The notes: generated by a model not told the origin, from the sequence alone. 64,000 bases of DNA from Pseudomonas kuykendallii (GCF_900106975.1 NZ_FNNU01000003.1:1-64000); one strand, 5' to 3'; positions 26,561 through 35,837 are shown, counted from the first letter of the stretch. A program made the numbers and translations.

Positions 26561-26627
26561 GTAGAGTGGGCTTCAGCCAACCGCCCCACCCCAAAAGCCA
26601 CCGACGGTGGGCTGAAGCCCACCCTAC
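26561..26627. repeat. REP-like inverted repeat (GTAGGGTGGGC family), copy 2
   Basis: The right arm (GGTGGGCTGAAGCCCACCCTAC, 26606-26627) is identical to that of copy 1 at 5462-5483. The left arm GTAGAGTGGGCTTCAGCCAACC differs at a few bases. The total length is the same, 67 nt. It lies between convergent genes, as copy 1 does. Confidence 0.8.
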
Positions 26628-26636
26628 CGTCGCTCA

Positions 26637-27494
26637 TCAGCGGGCGTTGAGTTGCTGCTGCAGGTTCTGCACCTGGCTCTGCAGCGTGCTGATGTTGCGG
26701 GTCATCTGCGCGCGGAAGGCGTCGAACTCGGCGGTTGCGGGGCCGCCCTGCGCTTGCGCCGGACGGTTGTCCAGCTCGCTGCGCAGTACCAGCAGGTCCT
26801 GTTGCAGGCTGTTGATGGCCTGGCTCGGGTTCTGCTTCTTCAGCGTCTGCACATCGGCGGAAAGGCTCTTGAGCTGCGGCTCGAACTGTTCGACCTGGGT
26901 CGACAGGCTCTTCACCTGGTTGGTCAGCTTGCCCAGGTCGCCCTGGCTGCCCTTCAGGGTTTCGACGTCGCCGGCGAGGCTTTTCAGGCGACCGTCCGCG
27001 GAACTCTGCAGGGCCGCCAAGTCCTTGCTCAACTGGTCGGCGCGCTGGTCCTGGCTGGCCTGCTGGGTGACCAGCGTCTGCTGCTGTTTGCCGATGTCGG
27101 CGAGCTTGGTCTGCAACTGTTTCACCTGCAGCTTGAGCGCCTCGCTGCCGCTGGTGACGTTGGACTCGGTGGCCACCACCTTGCCGGTAATGTCCTGGAT
27201 GCGCCCGGCGGCTTCCTCGCTGATCCGCGCGAAGCTTTCCTGGGTCGCCACCAGTTGCTGCTCCATCAGCGAGATCTGCTGGTAGCTCCACCAGCCCAGA
27301 CCGCCGAGGGCGATGACCAGCGCCAGCACCAGCGCCCACAGCGGACCGGTGCCGCTGCGCGGCGCCTTGGCCGGGCGCTGGTTGCCGTAGCGCACCGGCT
27401 CGGGATCGACATCGCGGGCGAAATCGTCGCGGTCGCGCGCGCTGGTGGTCAGGCTGGGCACGTTGTCCAGTTCGTCGAGAGCATCGTTGCGCAT
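26637..27494 (-). CDS. single-pass membrane protein with a long periplasmic coiled coil
   Basis: 285 aa. A charged cytoplasmic N-terminus (about 1-50) precedes one membrane helix (LWALVLALVIALGGLGWWSY, about 51-70). The remaining roughly 210 residues are rich in Gln, Leu, Lys and Ala with heptad patterning and no cysteines, a predicted extended coiled coil in the periplasm. I do not recognise a catalytic domain. It resembles ATPase- or tape-measure-annotated Pseudomonas proteins only by composition. AGAAGG 6 nt before the ATG supports the start. Confidence 0.75.
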   Translation of the reverse strand: MRNDALDELDNVPSLTTSARDRDDFARDVDPEPVRYGNQRPAKAPRSGTGPLWALVLALVIALGGLGWWSYQQISLMEQQLVATQESFARISEEAAGRIQDITGKVVATESNVTSGSEALKLQVKQLQTKLADIGKQQQTLVTQQASQDQRADQLSKDLAALQSSADGRLKSLAGDVETLKGSQGDLGKLTNQVKSLSTQVEQFEPQLKSLSADVQTLKKQNPSQAINSLQQDLLVLRSELDNRPAQAQGGPATAEFDAFRAQMTRNISTLQSQVQNLQQQLNAR

Positions 27495-27784
27495 GGGTCG
27501 CCTTCTGTCGCCGGTTTGCGAGGCGCGCAGTATACCGGTTCACGACCGCTGCTTCAGCGCTGAGCATCGAGTGACAAAATGCTCCGCGGGGGTGCAGTGG
27601 CATTAGGCCGCCATGGCCGCAACGCCAGGAAACACGTTGGTGGGTGATCTGGTACGCCCTTTGCTAAATGACCGGGGACGCAGCCCTGGCTTTTTTCGCC
27701 GGCGCTGCTTCGGGGGCATGAGTGAATCCTGTCGGGCTGATCGAGGGGAGCAGTTCGAGAGTTTCAACCAACGGGGGAAGCGAA

Positions 27785-28048
27785 ATGGAACTGACCAAGA
27801 CCATGGTGGACTGCATGCAGAAGCTGCGGCGCCGCCTGCGTGACGAACAGGCGGTGGACATTCGCCTGAGCCAGACCGATGCGATCACGGCGATGCTGCT
27901 CGCTTGCCAGGAATCGACCAACGAGGACACCCGTGCAATGGGCGAACAGCTCAGCAGCCTGACCGGCGTGCGGCTGAAGGCACCCGAGTTGACCGAAGAA
28001 CAGCTGATCGAAAAATACACCCGCTACGCCGGCCCGCTGCGCGGCTGA
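27785..28048 (+). CDS. small conserved-looking hypothetical protein
   Basis: An 87-aa soluble protein. It is charged and helical, with no signal or membrane segment. The chosen ATG (27785) has GGGGAAG upstream; the frame remains open 21 codons further without a ribosome-binding site. Its stop is 1 nt from the stop of the convergent epimerase gene. No motif or family recognised. The low-complexity-free composition and good ribosome-binding site argue it is a real gene. Confidence 0.6.
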   Translation: MELTKTMVDCMQKLRRRLRDEQAVDIRLSQTDAITAMLLACQESTNEDTRAMGEQLSSLTGVRLKAPELTEEQLIEKYTRYAGPLRG

Positions 28049-28049
28049 G

Positions 28050-29039
28050 TCAGCCCGGCGTCCGGCGCCATTCCTCGCAGAACTCGTCAAGCGCCGTCCA
28101 CAGGCTGGTTTTCGGCTGGTAATCCAGGTACCGCCGAGCCCGGCCGATGTCCAGCGTGTAATCCTTCGCCATCACCGCCACGCCCAGGCGGAACAAGGCT
28201 GGCTGCGGCCGACCCGGCAGCAGCCGGCAGACCGTCTCGTTGAGCGTGGCGGCGGCGTAGGCCAGCGGATAGGCGACATGCCGCGTCACCGGCGGCAACT
28301 CCAGTCGCCGCAACACGTAATTCACCACGTCCCATAACGGCAGTGGCGCGCCGTTGCTGATGTTGTACACCTTGCCCAACGCCGGCCCGGCGGCCAGCAA
28401 GGCGCTGAGCAGCGCTTCGTTGAGGTTCTGCACGCTGGTGAAATCGGCCAGGTTGAGGCCGTTGCCGATGATCGCCAGCCGGCCCCGACGCTGCATCTCG
28501 ATCAGCCGGGGAAACACGCTGTTGTCGCCCGCCCCGGTGACCAGCCGCGGACGCAGCGCCAGCACCTCCAGGCCGAACTCCTCGGCGCCGAAGACCTTCT
28601 GCTCGGCGAGGTACTTGGTCTTGCCGTAGTGATCGGAGAAGCGCCGCGGAATCTCGTCCTCGCTCAGGTTGAGATGCGAATGCCCGTGGAAGCCGATCGA
28701 GGGCGAAGACAGGTGCACCAGGCGCCGCACGCGCTGCTTAAGGCAGGCTTCGACGACGTTCTCGGTGAGCGTGACGTTGCCCCGGTAGAAATCCTCGTAG
28801 CGCCCCCAGGTACCGACCGCACCGGCGCAATGCACCACCGCCTCCACATCCCCACAGAGCGCGCGCGCCAGCTGCGGATCGGCCAGATCACCCGGGATGA
28901 ACTCCGCGCCCCGCGCGATCAGCGGCGCGACCGCCTCCGCGCGGCGCGCGTTGATCCGCACCGCCAGCCCCCGCTCGAGGGCGAAGCGGGCAAAGCGCCC
29001 GCCGATGAACCCGCTCGCACCCGTCACCAGAATCTTCAT
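28050..29039 (-). CDS. NAD-dependent epimerase / 3-beta-hydroxysteroid dehydrogenase-like protein
   Basis: A 329-aa extended short-chain dehydrogenase. The Rossmann nucleotide-binding motif GASGFIGG is at residues 7-14, the catalytic Tyr-Lys pair is in YGKTKYLAEQ, and the conserved Ser is in VHLSSPSIGF. Substrate could be a sugar nucleotide or a sterol-like/isoprenoid alcohol; the sequence resembles the 3-beta-HSD branch slightly more. Likely PA4361 equivalent from memory. Monocistronic on the minus strand. Confidence 0.83.
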   Translation of the reverse strand: MKILVTGASGFIGGRFARFALERGLAVRINARRAEAVAPLIARGAEFIPGDLADPQLARALCGDVEAVVHCAGAVGTWGRYEDFYRGNVTLTENVVEACLKQRVRRLVHLSSPSIGFHGHSHLNLSEDEIPRRFSDHYGKTKYLAEQKVFGAEEFGLEVLALRPRLVTGAGDNSVFPRLIEMQRRGRLAIIGNGLNLADFTSVQNLNEALLSALLAAGPALGKVYNISNGAPLPLWDVVNYVLRRLELPPVTRHVAYPLAYAAATLNETVCRLLPGRPQPALFRLGVAVMAKDYTLDIGRARRYLDYQPKTSLWTALDEFCEEWRRTPG

Positions 29040-29118
29040 CTATTGCTCCTCAGCCTGCCGATAACGGCCGGCACCGCGTCGCAGGATAAGGCCGGCAGGC
29101 CGGCATGACGACAGTCCG

Positions 29119-30015
29119 TCAGTCGGTTCGCGGGACCAGCACCCGTTCAGCCACCCGGCACAGCTGGCGCGTCAGCTCGCCGAGCAGCGGCCCGCCGTTG
29201 TGCCAGTGGTGCCAGTACATCGGCACGTCCACCGGACGCCCCGGCACCAGTTCGCGAACCCGGCCGTCATCCAGCAGTTCACGAACCTGCAGCTCCGGCA
29301 CCATGCCCCAGCCCAGCCCGCTGGAGGTCAGCCGCAGGAACCCTTCGGACGACGGGCACAGGTGATAGTTGAAGCTGCCTTCCACGCCGAGCCCCGCCAG
29401 GTAGCGATGCTGCAGCGAATCGTCCGGACCGAAGACGATCGCCGGCGCGCGAGCCAGCTCGGTGGCGCCGGCGCCCTCGGGGAAATGCCGCGCGATGAAC
29501 GCCGGGCTGGCCACCGCCCGATAGCGCATGGCGCCCAGCGCGACGCTGCGCGCGCCCGCCACCGGACGCTCTGTGGCGCACACGCAGGCCGCCACCTCGC
29601 CCACGCGCATGCGCTTGAGGCCGACATCCTGGTCCTCCACCACATGCTCGAGCAGCAGACGGTGCTCGGCGCAGAACGAGGCCACGGCGTCGGCCCACCA
29701 GGTGGCCAGGCTGTCGGCGTTGATCGAGATGCGCAGGCGCTCGGCTCCGCCTCCTTCGGCAAGACCCGGCACCTGGCCCTGCACGTCGCGCTCAAGCAGG
29801 CGCACTTGCTGCACATGGTTGAGCAGGCGCCGCCCCACCTCCGTGGGGCGCGGCGGCACCGCGCGCACCAGCACCGGCTGACCGACACGCGCCTCGAGCA
29901 GCTTGATGCGCTGCGATACCGCCGACTGCGAGAGGCCGAGCAATTGCGCGGCGCGTTCGAAACCGTTCTGTTCCACCACCGCGGCGAGCGCGGCCAGAAG
30001 TTTGTAATCGAACAA
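29119..30015 (-). CDS. argP: LysR-family regulator ArgP (IciA)
   Basis: 298 aa. The helix-turn-helix reads GFERAAQLLGLSQSAVSQRIKLLE, and the effector domain contains LRISINADSLATWW, the ArgP signature near residue 95. ArgP senses lysine and arginine and activates the exporter ArgO. Here it is divergent from a LysE-type exporter with 97 nt between starts, the classic argP/argO layout, so regulation of that exporter is a confident inference. Confidence 0.92.
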   Translation of the reverse strand: MFDYKLLAALAAVVEQNGFERAAQLLGLSQSAVSQRIKLLEARVGQPVLVRAVPPRPTEVGRRLLNHVQQVRLLERDVQGQVPGLAEGGGAERLRISINADSLATWWADAVASFCAEHRLLLEHVVEDQDVGLKRMRVGEVAACVCATERPVAGARSVALGAMRYRAVASPAFIARHFPEGAGATELARAPAIVFGPDDSLQHRYLAGLGVEGSFNYHLCPSSEGFLRLTSSGLGWGMVPELQVRELLDDGRVRELVPGRPVDVPMYWHHWHNGGPLLGELTRQLCRVAERVLVPRTD

Positions 30016-30112
30016 TCGAATTTCCTAATGATGGATTAGCATAATTCGTTTTCCTTATACCCTCGTCGCTCACAGACTCGCCACCTCTTCCTCCCCAACC
30101 AAGGACACCGCG

Positions 30113-30721
30113 ATGTGGCAGAGCTACTTGAACGGACTGCTGATGTGCGCCGGCCTGATCCTCGCCATCGGTGCGCAGAATGCCTTCGTGCTGGCCCAGG
30201 GCCTGCGCCGCGAGCATCACTGGCCGGTCGCTCTGCTCTGCATCCTCTGCGATGCGCTGCTGATCTGTGCCGGTGTGTTCGGCCTGGCGCGCCTGCTGGT
30301 GGAAAGCCAGTCGCTGCTCGCGGTCGCGCGCTGGGGTGGCGCGGCCTTCCTGCTGTTCTATGGCAGCCAGGCACTGCACCGCGCCGTGCGTCCTCAGGCG
30401 CTGGAGCAGAGCGCGGCCAGCACCCGCCGGCCGCTCAAGGCAGTGCTGCTGGCAACGCTGGCGGTGACCCTGCTCAACCCGCACGTCTACCTGGATACGG
30501 TGCTGCTGATCGGCTCGCTCGGTGCACAGCAACCGGTGCCCGGCGCCTTCGCCATGGGCGCGGCGAGCGCCTCGCTGCTGTGGTTCTGCGCGCTGGCGGC
30601 CGGTGCGGCCTGGCTGGCGCCCTGGCTGGCACGGCCGGCGACCTGGCGGGTCCTCGACCTGGCCGTGGCGGCGATGATGTTCAGCATCGCGGCGCAGCTG
30701 ATTTTCAATCCTCCGCAATGA
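30113..30721 (+). CDS. argO: LysE/ArgO-type basic amino acid exporter
   Basis: A 202-aa inner-membrane exporter of arginine or lysine with six hydrophobic segments. The N-terminal GLILAIGAQNAFVLAQGLRR is the LysE-family signature, and LAVTLLNPHVYLDT is the conserved mid-protein motif. Divergent argP provides the regulator. The ATG at 30113 follows a short leader. Whether arginine or lysine is the main substrate is not decidable here. Confidence 0.9.
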   Translation: MWQSYLNGLLMCAGLILAIGAQNAFVLAQGLRREHHWPVALLCILCDALLICAGVFGLARLLVESQSLLAVARWGGAAFLLFYGSQALHRAVRPQALEQSAASTRRPLKAVLLATLAVTLLNPHVYLDTVLLIGSLGAQQPVPGAFAMGAASASLLWFCALAAGAAWLAPWLARPATWRVLDLAVAAMMFSIAAQLIFNPPQ

Positions 30722-30970
30722 ACGCCTGGCGCCAGCCGGGGTCCACGGTGAATCGGGCGCCCTCCCGAGCAGCCTGTCAGAAGTGCCTGTCCAGAGGCCC
30801 CGGCAGCGGGTTTCCCCCTACGTTTGTTGCGTGGTTTAGGGGGTTGCCCGGTGCTATGATCCAGGCTTCGCGGCAAGTAGGAGTAGCAAGCTCCAGCCGC
30901 ATTGCTGGCCGACCGTGACGGCCTGGCGCCTGCCGCAAACGACCTGACCTGATGAATCAAGGAGATAAAA

Positions 30971-31552
30971 ATGGCTTTCGAATTGCCGCCGCTGCCTTAC
31001 GAAAAAACCGCCCTCGAGCCGCACATGTCCGCCGAGACGCTGGAATACCATCACGACAAACACCACAACACCTACGTGGTGAACCTGAACAACCTGGTTC
31101 CTGGCACCGAGTTCGAAGGCAAGGACCTGGAAACCATCATCAAGACCTCGTCCGGCGGTATCTTCAACAACGCCGCCCAGGTCTGGAACCACACCTTCTT
31201 CTGGAACTGTCTGGCCCCGAACGCCGGCGGCCAGCCGACCGGTGAACTGGCAAGCGCCATCGACGCCGCCTTCGGCTCGTTCGACAAGTTCAAGGAAGAG
31301 TTCGCCAAGACCACCATCGCCACGTTCGGCTCCGGCTGGGGCTGGCTGGTGAAGAAGGCCGACGGCTCGCTGGCCATCGTCAGCACCGGTGGCGCCGGCA
31401 ACCCTCTCACCTCCGGCGACACCCCGCTGCTGACCTGCGACGTATGGGAGCACGCCTACTACATCGATTACCGCAATCTGCGCCCGAAATTCGTCGAGGC
31501 GTTCTGGAACCTGGTCAACTGGGACTTCGTGGCGAAGAACTACGCCGCCTGA
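30971..31552 (+). CDS. sodB: iron superoxide dismutase
   Basis: A cytoplasmic Fe-SOD of 193 aa converting superoxide to H2O2 and O2. Metal ligands are the His in LEYHHDKHH, the His in VWNHTFFW, and Asp and His in [19 protein letters not shown]... is replaced by GGIFNNAAQ, and the Gln of AAQVWNH plus the overall pattern fit the iron form. AAGGAGAT lies 6 nt before the ATG. A strong terminator follows, so it is monocistronic. A TATGAT -10 candidate is at 30855-30860 with no clear -35. Confidence 0.96.
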   Translation: MAFELPPLPYEKTALEPHMSAETLEYHHDKHHNTYVVNLNNLVPGTEFEGKDLETIIKTSSGGIFNNAAQVWNHTFFWNCLAPNAGGQPTGELASAIDAAFGSFDKFKEEFAKTTIATFGSGWGWLVKKADGSLAIVSTGGAGNPLTSGDTPLLTCDVWEHAYYIDYRNLRPKFVEAFWNLVNWDFVAKNYAA

Positions 31553-31573
31553 TCCGCTGTTCCGCACCATTGG

Positions 31574-31599
31574 AAAACCCGGCCTCGGCCGGGTTTTTT
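31574..31599 (+). terminator. Rho-independent terminator of sodB
   Basis: AAAACCCGGCC/GGCCGGGTTTTTT hairpin 21 nt after the sodB stop. Confidence 0.9.
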
Positions 31600-31729
31600 C
31601 TTTTCCGCGACTTCTGCCTGCCGCTAACGCCGCGGAAGTATTCTCTGCTTCCTTGCATGAACTGGAGCACGTGGAGGAACCGCCCATCCGGGCATTCTCC
31701 AAACCGCCGAATGGTCCTCAAGTCCCTCG

Positions 31730-31754
31730 GATGCGCACCGACAAAGTGCGCATC
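31730..31754. promoter_or_regulatory. perfect 9-bp inverted repeat upstream of bifA
   Basis: GATGCGCAC and GTGCGCATC are separated by 7 nt (CGACAAA). Further TGCGCA cores lie at 31788-31793 and 31796-31801. They occupy the otherwise empty 300-nt gap between the sodB terminator and bifA, 146-170 nt before the bifA start. This could be an operator for a dimeric regulator or an mRNA hairpin. I see no other gene in the gap. Confidence 0.45.
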
Positions 31755-31899
31755 GTGGCTTAGCCCTGGGTTCGACTGCGCCGAAAATGCGCACCTGCGC
31801 AAAAAATCCCGTTAGCCGATGCTGGCCCTTTGACTGCCACAGCGCGATTGCCAATACTCCGCTTTGTCGGACGATTTGGCATACATAAGGAATCCCCTT

Positions 31900-33963
31900 T
31901 TGAAGCTGGAACTCAAGAACAGCTTGTCATTGAAGTTGCTCCGAGTGGTGCTGCTGGCAGCGCTCGTGGTAGGCGTGGTGCTCAGCTGCGCGCAGATCGT
32001 GTTCGACGTCTACAAGACCCGACAGACCATCACCAGCGATGCCCAGCGCATCCTGGCGATGTTTCGCGATCCATCGACACAAGCGGTCTACAGCCTCGAC
32101 CGCGAGATGGGCATGCAGGTGATCGAAGGCCTGTTCCAGCACGAAGCCGTGCGCGTCGCCTCGATCGGCAACCCCACCGAGCCGATGCTCGCCGAGCGCG
32201 AACGCGGCCTGCTCGACACCCCGACGCGGATGCTCACCGACCCGATCCTCGGCAAGGAACAGACCTTCAGCACCCGCCTGGTCGGCCGCGCGCCCTACAG
32301 CGAGTACTACGGCGACCTCAGCATTACCCTGGATACCGCGCCCTACGGCGAGAGCTTCGTCACCAACTCGGTGATCATCTTCGTCTCCGGCGTGCTGCGC
32401 GCACTGGCGATGGGCCTGGCGCTGTACCTGGTCTACCACTGGCTGTTGACCAAGCCGCTGTCGAAAATAATCGAGCACCTCACCAACATCAATCCGGACC
32501 GCCCCAGCCAGCACAAGCTGCCGATGCTCAAGGGCAACGAGAAGAACGAACTGGGCCTGTGGATTCACACCGCCAACGAGCTGCTCTCCTCGATCGAACG
32601 CAACACCAACCTGCGCCATGAGGCGGAAAACAGCCTGTTGCGCATGTCCCAGTACGACTTCCTCACCGGGCTGCCGAATCGCCAGCAGCTGCAGGGCCAG
32701 CTGGACCAGATCCTCGAGGACGCCGGACGCCGGCAACGCCGGGTAGCGGTACTCTGCGTCGGCCTGGACGACTTCAAGGGAATCAACGAACAGTTCAGCT
32801 ACCAGACCGGCGACCACCTGCTGCTGGCCCTGGCCGACCGCCTGCGCAGCCACAGCGGACGGCTCGGCACCCTGGCGCGGCTGGGCGGCGACCAGTTCGC
32901 CCTGGTCCAGGCCGACATCGAACAGCCCTACGAAGCGGCGGAGCTGGCGCAGAGCATTCTCGACGACCTCGAACTGCCCTTCCCGCTCGACGAACAGTCC
33001 GTCCTGCTGCGCGCCACCATCGGCATCACCCTGTTCCCGGAAGACGGCGACAGCACCGAGAAGCTGCTGCAGAAAGCCGAACAGACGATGACCCTGGCGA
33101 AAAGCCGCTCGCGCAACCGCTATCAGTTCTACATCGCCAGCGTCGACAGCGAGATGCGCAGACGCCGCGAACTCGAGAAGGACCTGCGCGACGCGCTAGC
33201 ACTGGAACAGCTGCACGTGGTCTATCAACCCCAGGTGGATTACCGCAACCACCGCGTCACCGGGGTCGAAGCGCTGCTGCGCTGGCAGCATCCGCAACAC
33301 GGCTTCGTCCCGCCGGACCTGTTCATTCCGCTGGCGGAGCAGAACGGCACCATCATCCCGATCGGCGAGTGGGTGCTCGACCAGGCCTGCCGCCAACTGC
33401 GCGAATGGCATGACCAGGGCTTCAGCGAACTGCGCATGGCGGTCAATCTGTCCACCGTACAGTTGCACCACGCCGAGTTGCCGCGGGTGGTCAACAACCT
33501 GATGCAGGTCTATCGCCTGCCGCCGCGCAGCCTGGAGCTGGAGGTCACCGAAACCGGCCTGATGGAAGACATCACCACCGCCGCGCAGCATCTGCTCAGC
33601 CTGCGCCGCTCCGGCGCGCTGATCGCCATCGACGACTTCGGTACCGGCTATTCGTCGTTGAGCTATCTGAAAAGCCTGCCGCTGGACAAGATCAAGATCG
33701 ACAAGAGCTTCGTTCAGGACCTGCTGGAAGACGAGGACGACGCCACCATCGTTCGCGCCATCATCCAGCTCGGCAAGAGTCTCGGCATGCAGGTGATCGC
33801 CGAGGGCGTGGAGACCGTGGAGCAGGAGGCGTACATCATCGCCCAGGGCTGCCACGAGGGTCAGGGCTACCTCTACAGCAAGCCGCTGTCGGCCCGCGAA
33901 CTGAGCCAGTACCTGCGCCAGTCGAAGCGCCTGAACCAGACGCCCGTGCCCACCCACAACTGA
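31900..33963 (+). CDS. bifA: c-di-GMP phosphodiesterase BifA (degenerate GGDEF-EAL)
   Basis: An inner-membrane c-di-GMP phosphodiesterase controlling biofilm formation and swarming. It starts at TTG 31900 with AAGGA 10 nt upstream, giving 687 aa and the N-terminus MKLELKNSLS. Two membrane segments (about 13-33 and 165-185) bracket a periplasmic domain. The GGDEF site is degenerate (GGDQF, 329-333), so no cyclase activity is expected. The EAL domain is intact: EALLRW at 457-462 and DDFGTGYSS at 578-586. Location after sodB matches PA4366-PA4367. Confidence 0.92.
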   Translation: MKLELKNSLSLKLLRVVLLAALVVGVVLSCAQIVFDVYKTRQTITSDAQRILAMFRDPSTQAVYSLDREMGMQVIEGLFQHEAVRVASIGNPTEPMLAERERGLLDTPTRMLTDPILGKEQTFSTRLVGRAPYSEYYGDLSITLDTAPYGESFVTNSVIIFVSGVLRALAMGLALYLVYHWLLTKPLSKIIEHLTNINPDRPSQHKLPMLKGNEKNELGLWIHTANELLSSIERNTNLRHEAENSLLRMSQYDFLTGLPNRQQLQGQLDQILEDAGRRQRRVAVLCVGLDDFKGINEQFSYQTGDHLLLALADRLRSHSGRLGTLARLGGDQFALVQADIEQPYEAAELAQSILDDLELPFPLDEQSVLLRATIGITLFPEDGDSTEKLLQKAEQTMTLAKSRSRNRYQFYIASVDSEMRRRRELEKDLRDALALEQLHVVYQPQVDYRNHRVTGVEALLRWQHPQHGFVPPDLFIPLAEQNGTIIPIGEWVLDQACRQLREWHDQGFSELRMAVNLSTVQLHHAELPRVVNNLMQVYRLPPRSLELEVTETGLMEDITTAAQHLLSLRRSGALIAIDDFGTGYSSLSYLKSLPLDKIKIDKSFVQDLLEDEDDATIVRAIIQLGKSLGMQVIAEGVETVEQEAYIIAQGCHEGQGYLYSKPLSARELSQYLRQSKRLNQTPVPTHN

Positions 33964-34324
33964 ACGCCGCCGCTCGCTTCGGACGAAGCGACGAGATCAG
34001 CCGCCGCCAGCGCCCGCCAATGGCGGCGGACCTTCGCGCCAGTCGGGATTCGATCAGGCACTCCGCCGAAATGCAGCCAAGCCTCGCTGGACGCGCGCTC
34101 AGGCACCTCCCAGCCGCAGTCTTGCCGCTCTCGCTCGCGTCTGTGGCGCAGGACATTTATCCGTCTCGGCATTCCTTCCACGGGATCGAAACAACCGGAA
34201 CTGCGGCTTCGCTGCGCAGGTTAAATGCGACAGAACACTTTTCAACAATGAAAATCTTTCGCATTATGTGGCGGTTTTCCACCCTTCACATCGCTCCATC
34301 ACCCAGATGCAAAGGAACCCGCAC
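33964..34324. other. 361-nt intergenic region between bifA and the imelysin gene
   Basis: A small CGCTTCG-GA-CGAAGCG hairpin follows bifA (about 33972-33988) without a T-run. The middle holds no credible gene. The last 80 nt are AT-richer and contain a Fur-box-like sequence at 34250-34268, so this is probably the promoter region of the imelysin gene. Confidence 0.55.
34250..34268 (-). promoter_or_regulatory. possible Fur box upstream of the imelysin gene
   Basis: Read on the minus strand, CATAATGCGAAAGATTTTC matches the 19-bp Fur consensus GATAATGATAATCATTATC at 13 positions by my count. It lies 57-75 nt before the start codon. A similar sequence precedes the DUF1111 gene. Confidence 0.45.
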
Positions 34325-35683
34325 ATGATTCGTAAGCCCCTGGCTGCCGCCAGCCTCCTGGCCATTGCCATTTCCATCGCCGGCTGTGGCGATGACAAGG
34401 AAAAAGCACCTGCGCAACAAGCCAGCGCTCCTGCTCCCGCCGCCGCTCCGGCCGCCAGCAGTGCACCGGCTGCAGCCAGTGCGGCCACGGTCGACGAAGC
34501 CGCCGCCAAGCAGGTGATCGTTCACTATGCGGACATGGCCTCCGCCGTCTTCGACGACGCCCTGAGCACCGCGCAGAACCTGCAGAAAGCCGTCGACGCC
34601 TTCCTCGCCAACCCGAGCACCGCGACCCAGGACGCCGCCAAGAAGGCCTGGCTGGCCGCTCGCGTCCCGTACATGCAGAGCGAAGTCTTCCGCTTCGGCA
34701 ATACCATCGTCGACGACTGGGAAGGTCAGGTGAACGCCTGGCCGCTGGACGAAGGCCTGATCGATTACGTCGCCAAGGACACCCAGTCCGCGCTGGGCAA
34801 CCCGGCCGCCACCGCCAACATCATCGCCAACACCGAGATCCAGGTCGGCGAAGACAAGATCGACGTCAGCGAAATCACCGGTGAGAAGCTCGCCAGCCTG
34901 AACGAGCTGGGCGGTTCCGAAGCCAACGTCGCCACCGGCTACCACGCCATCGAGTTCCTCCTCTGGGGCCAGGACCTGAACGGTACCGGCCCTGGCGCCG
35001 GCGAACGTCCGGCCAGCGATTACCTGACTGGCGAAGGCGCCACCGGCGGCCACAACGACCGTCGTCGTGCCTACCTGAAAGCCGCGACCGACCTGCTGGT
35101 CAGCGACCTGGAAGAGATGTCCGGCCAGTGGAAAGCCGGTGTCGCCGACAACTACCGCGCCACCCTGGAAGCCGAACCGGTCGAGAACGGCCTGCGCAAG
35201 ATGCTCTTCGGCATGGGCAGCCTGTCCCTCGGCGAACTGGCCGGCGAGCGCATGAAGGTCGCGCTGGAAGCCAACTCCACCGAAGACGAGCACGACTGCT
35301 TCAGCGATAACACGCACAACTCGCACTTCTACAACGGCAAGGGCATCCGCAACGTCTACCTCGGCGAGTACAAGCGAGTCGACGGCACCACGCTGACCGG
35401 CGCCAGCCTGTCTTCCCTGGTCGCCAAGGCCGACGCGGAGACGGACAACACCGTCAAGGCCGACCTGCAGGACACCGAAGCCAAGCTGCAGGCGATGGTC
35501 GACAGCGCCGAGAAGGACAACGTCCATTTCGACCAACTGATCGCCGCCGACAATGCCAAGGGCCAGCAGATCGTTCGCGACGCCATCGCCGCACTGGTCA
35601 AGCAGACCGGAGCCATCGAGCAGGCCGCCGCCAAGCTGGGCATCAGCGACCTGAAGCCGGATAACGCCGATCACGAGTTCTGA
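34325..35683 (+). CDS. icmP: imelysin-family periplasmic lipoprotein (IcmP-like)
   Basis: A 452-aa exported lipoprotein with lipobox SIAGC (Cys20) followed by GDD and an Ala/Pro-rich linker to about residue 57. The imelysin (peptidase M75) domain has the GxHxxE signature GYHAIE (205-210) followed by FLLWGQDL. Despite the insulin-cleaving name, family members act mainly in iron uptake. Equivalent to PA4370 by position. AAGGA precedes the ATG by 8 nt. A Fur-like box upstream and a terminator downstream suggest an iron-regulated transcript of its own. Confidence 0.9.
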   Translation: MIRKPLAAASLLAIAISIAGCGDDKEKAPAQQASAPAPAAAPAASSAPAAASAATVDEAAAKQVIVHYADMASAVFDDALSTAQNLQKAVDAFLANPSTATQDAAKKAWLAARVPYMQSEVFRFGNTIVDDWEGQVNAWPLDEGLIDYVAKDTQSALGNPAATANIIANTEIQVGEDKIDVSEITGEKLASLNELGGSEANVATGYHAIEFLLWGQDLNGTGPGAGERPASDYLTGEGATGGHNDRRRAYLKAATDLLVSDLEEMSGQWKAGVADNYRATLEAEPVENGLRKMLFGMGSLSLGELAGERMKVALEANSTEDEHDCFSDNTHNSHFYNGKGIRNVYLGEYKRVDGTTLTGASLSSLVAKADAETDNTVKADLQDTEAKLQAMVDSAEKDNVHFDQLIAADNAKGQQIVRDAIAALVKQTGAIEQAAAKLGISDLKPDNADHEF

Positions 35684-35708
35684 TCGAGCGCATCGCCAGG
35701 CAACACAA

Positions 35709-35738
35709 CGGATGCGCTTTCGGGCGCATCCGTCTTTT
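35709..35738 (+). terminator. terminator after the imelysin gene
   Basis: ACGGATGCGC pairs with GCGCATCCGT, loop TTTCGG, followed by CTTTT. It separates the imelysin gene from the next three genes. Confidence 0.8.
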
Positions 35739-35768
35739 CCGGCGCGACACTTCGTCCCGCGTGCAAAC

Positions 35769-35787
35769 GAAAATCTCTCTTATTCAC
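35769..35787 (+). promoter_or_regulatory. Fur-box-like sequence upstream of the DUF1111 gene
   Basis: GAAAATCTCTCTTATTCAC shares most positions with GAAAATCTTTCGCATTATG at 34250-34268, though it matches the 19-bp Fur consensus at only about 10-11 positions. It lies 51-69 nt before the start codon of the next gene, after the previous operon's terminator. Confidence 0.35.
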
Positions 35788-35837
35788 GACCAGGTGCCCT
35801 GCTAAGCTTGCTCGCCGCCTCGTTCAGGACACTCTCG

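Noticed and set aside
27613-27843. 76-codon plus-strand frame upstream of the 87-aa gene
   Set aside because: No ribosome-binding site, overlaps the better supported gene in another frame, and protein content is random-like.
31900-33963. BifA as an active diguanylate cyclase
   Set aside because: The GGDEF site reads GGDQF, while the EAL signatures are intact, so phosphodiesterase activity is expected.
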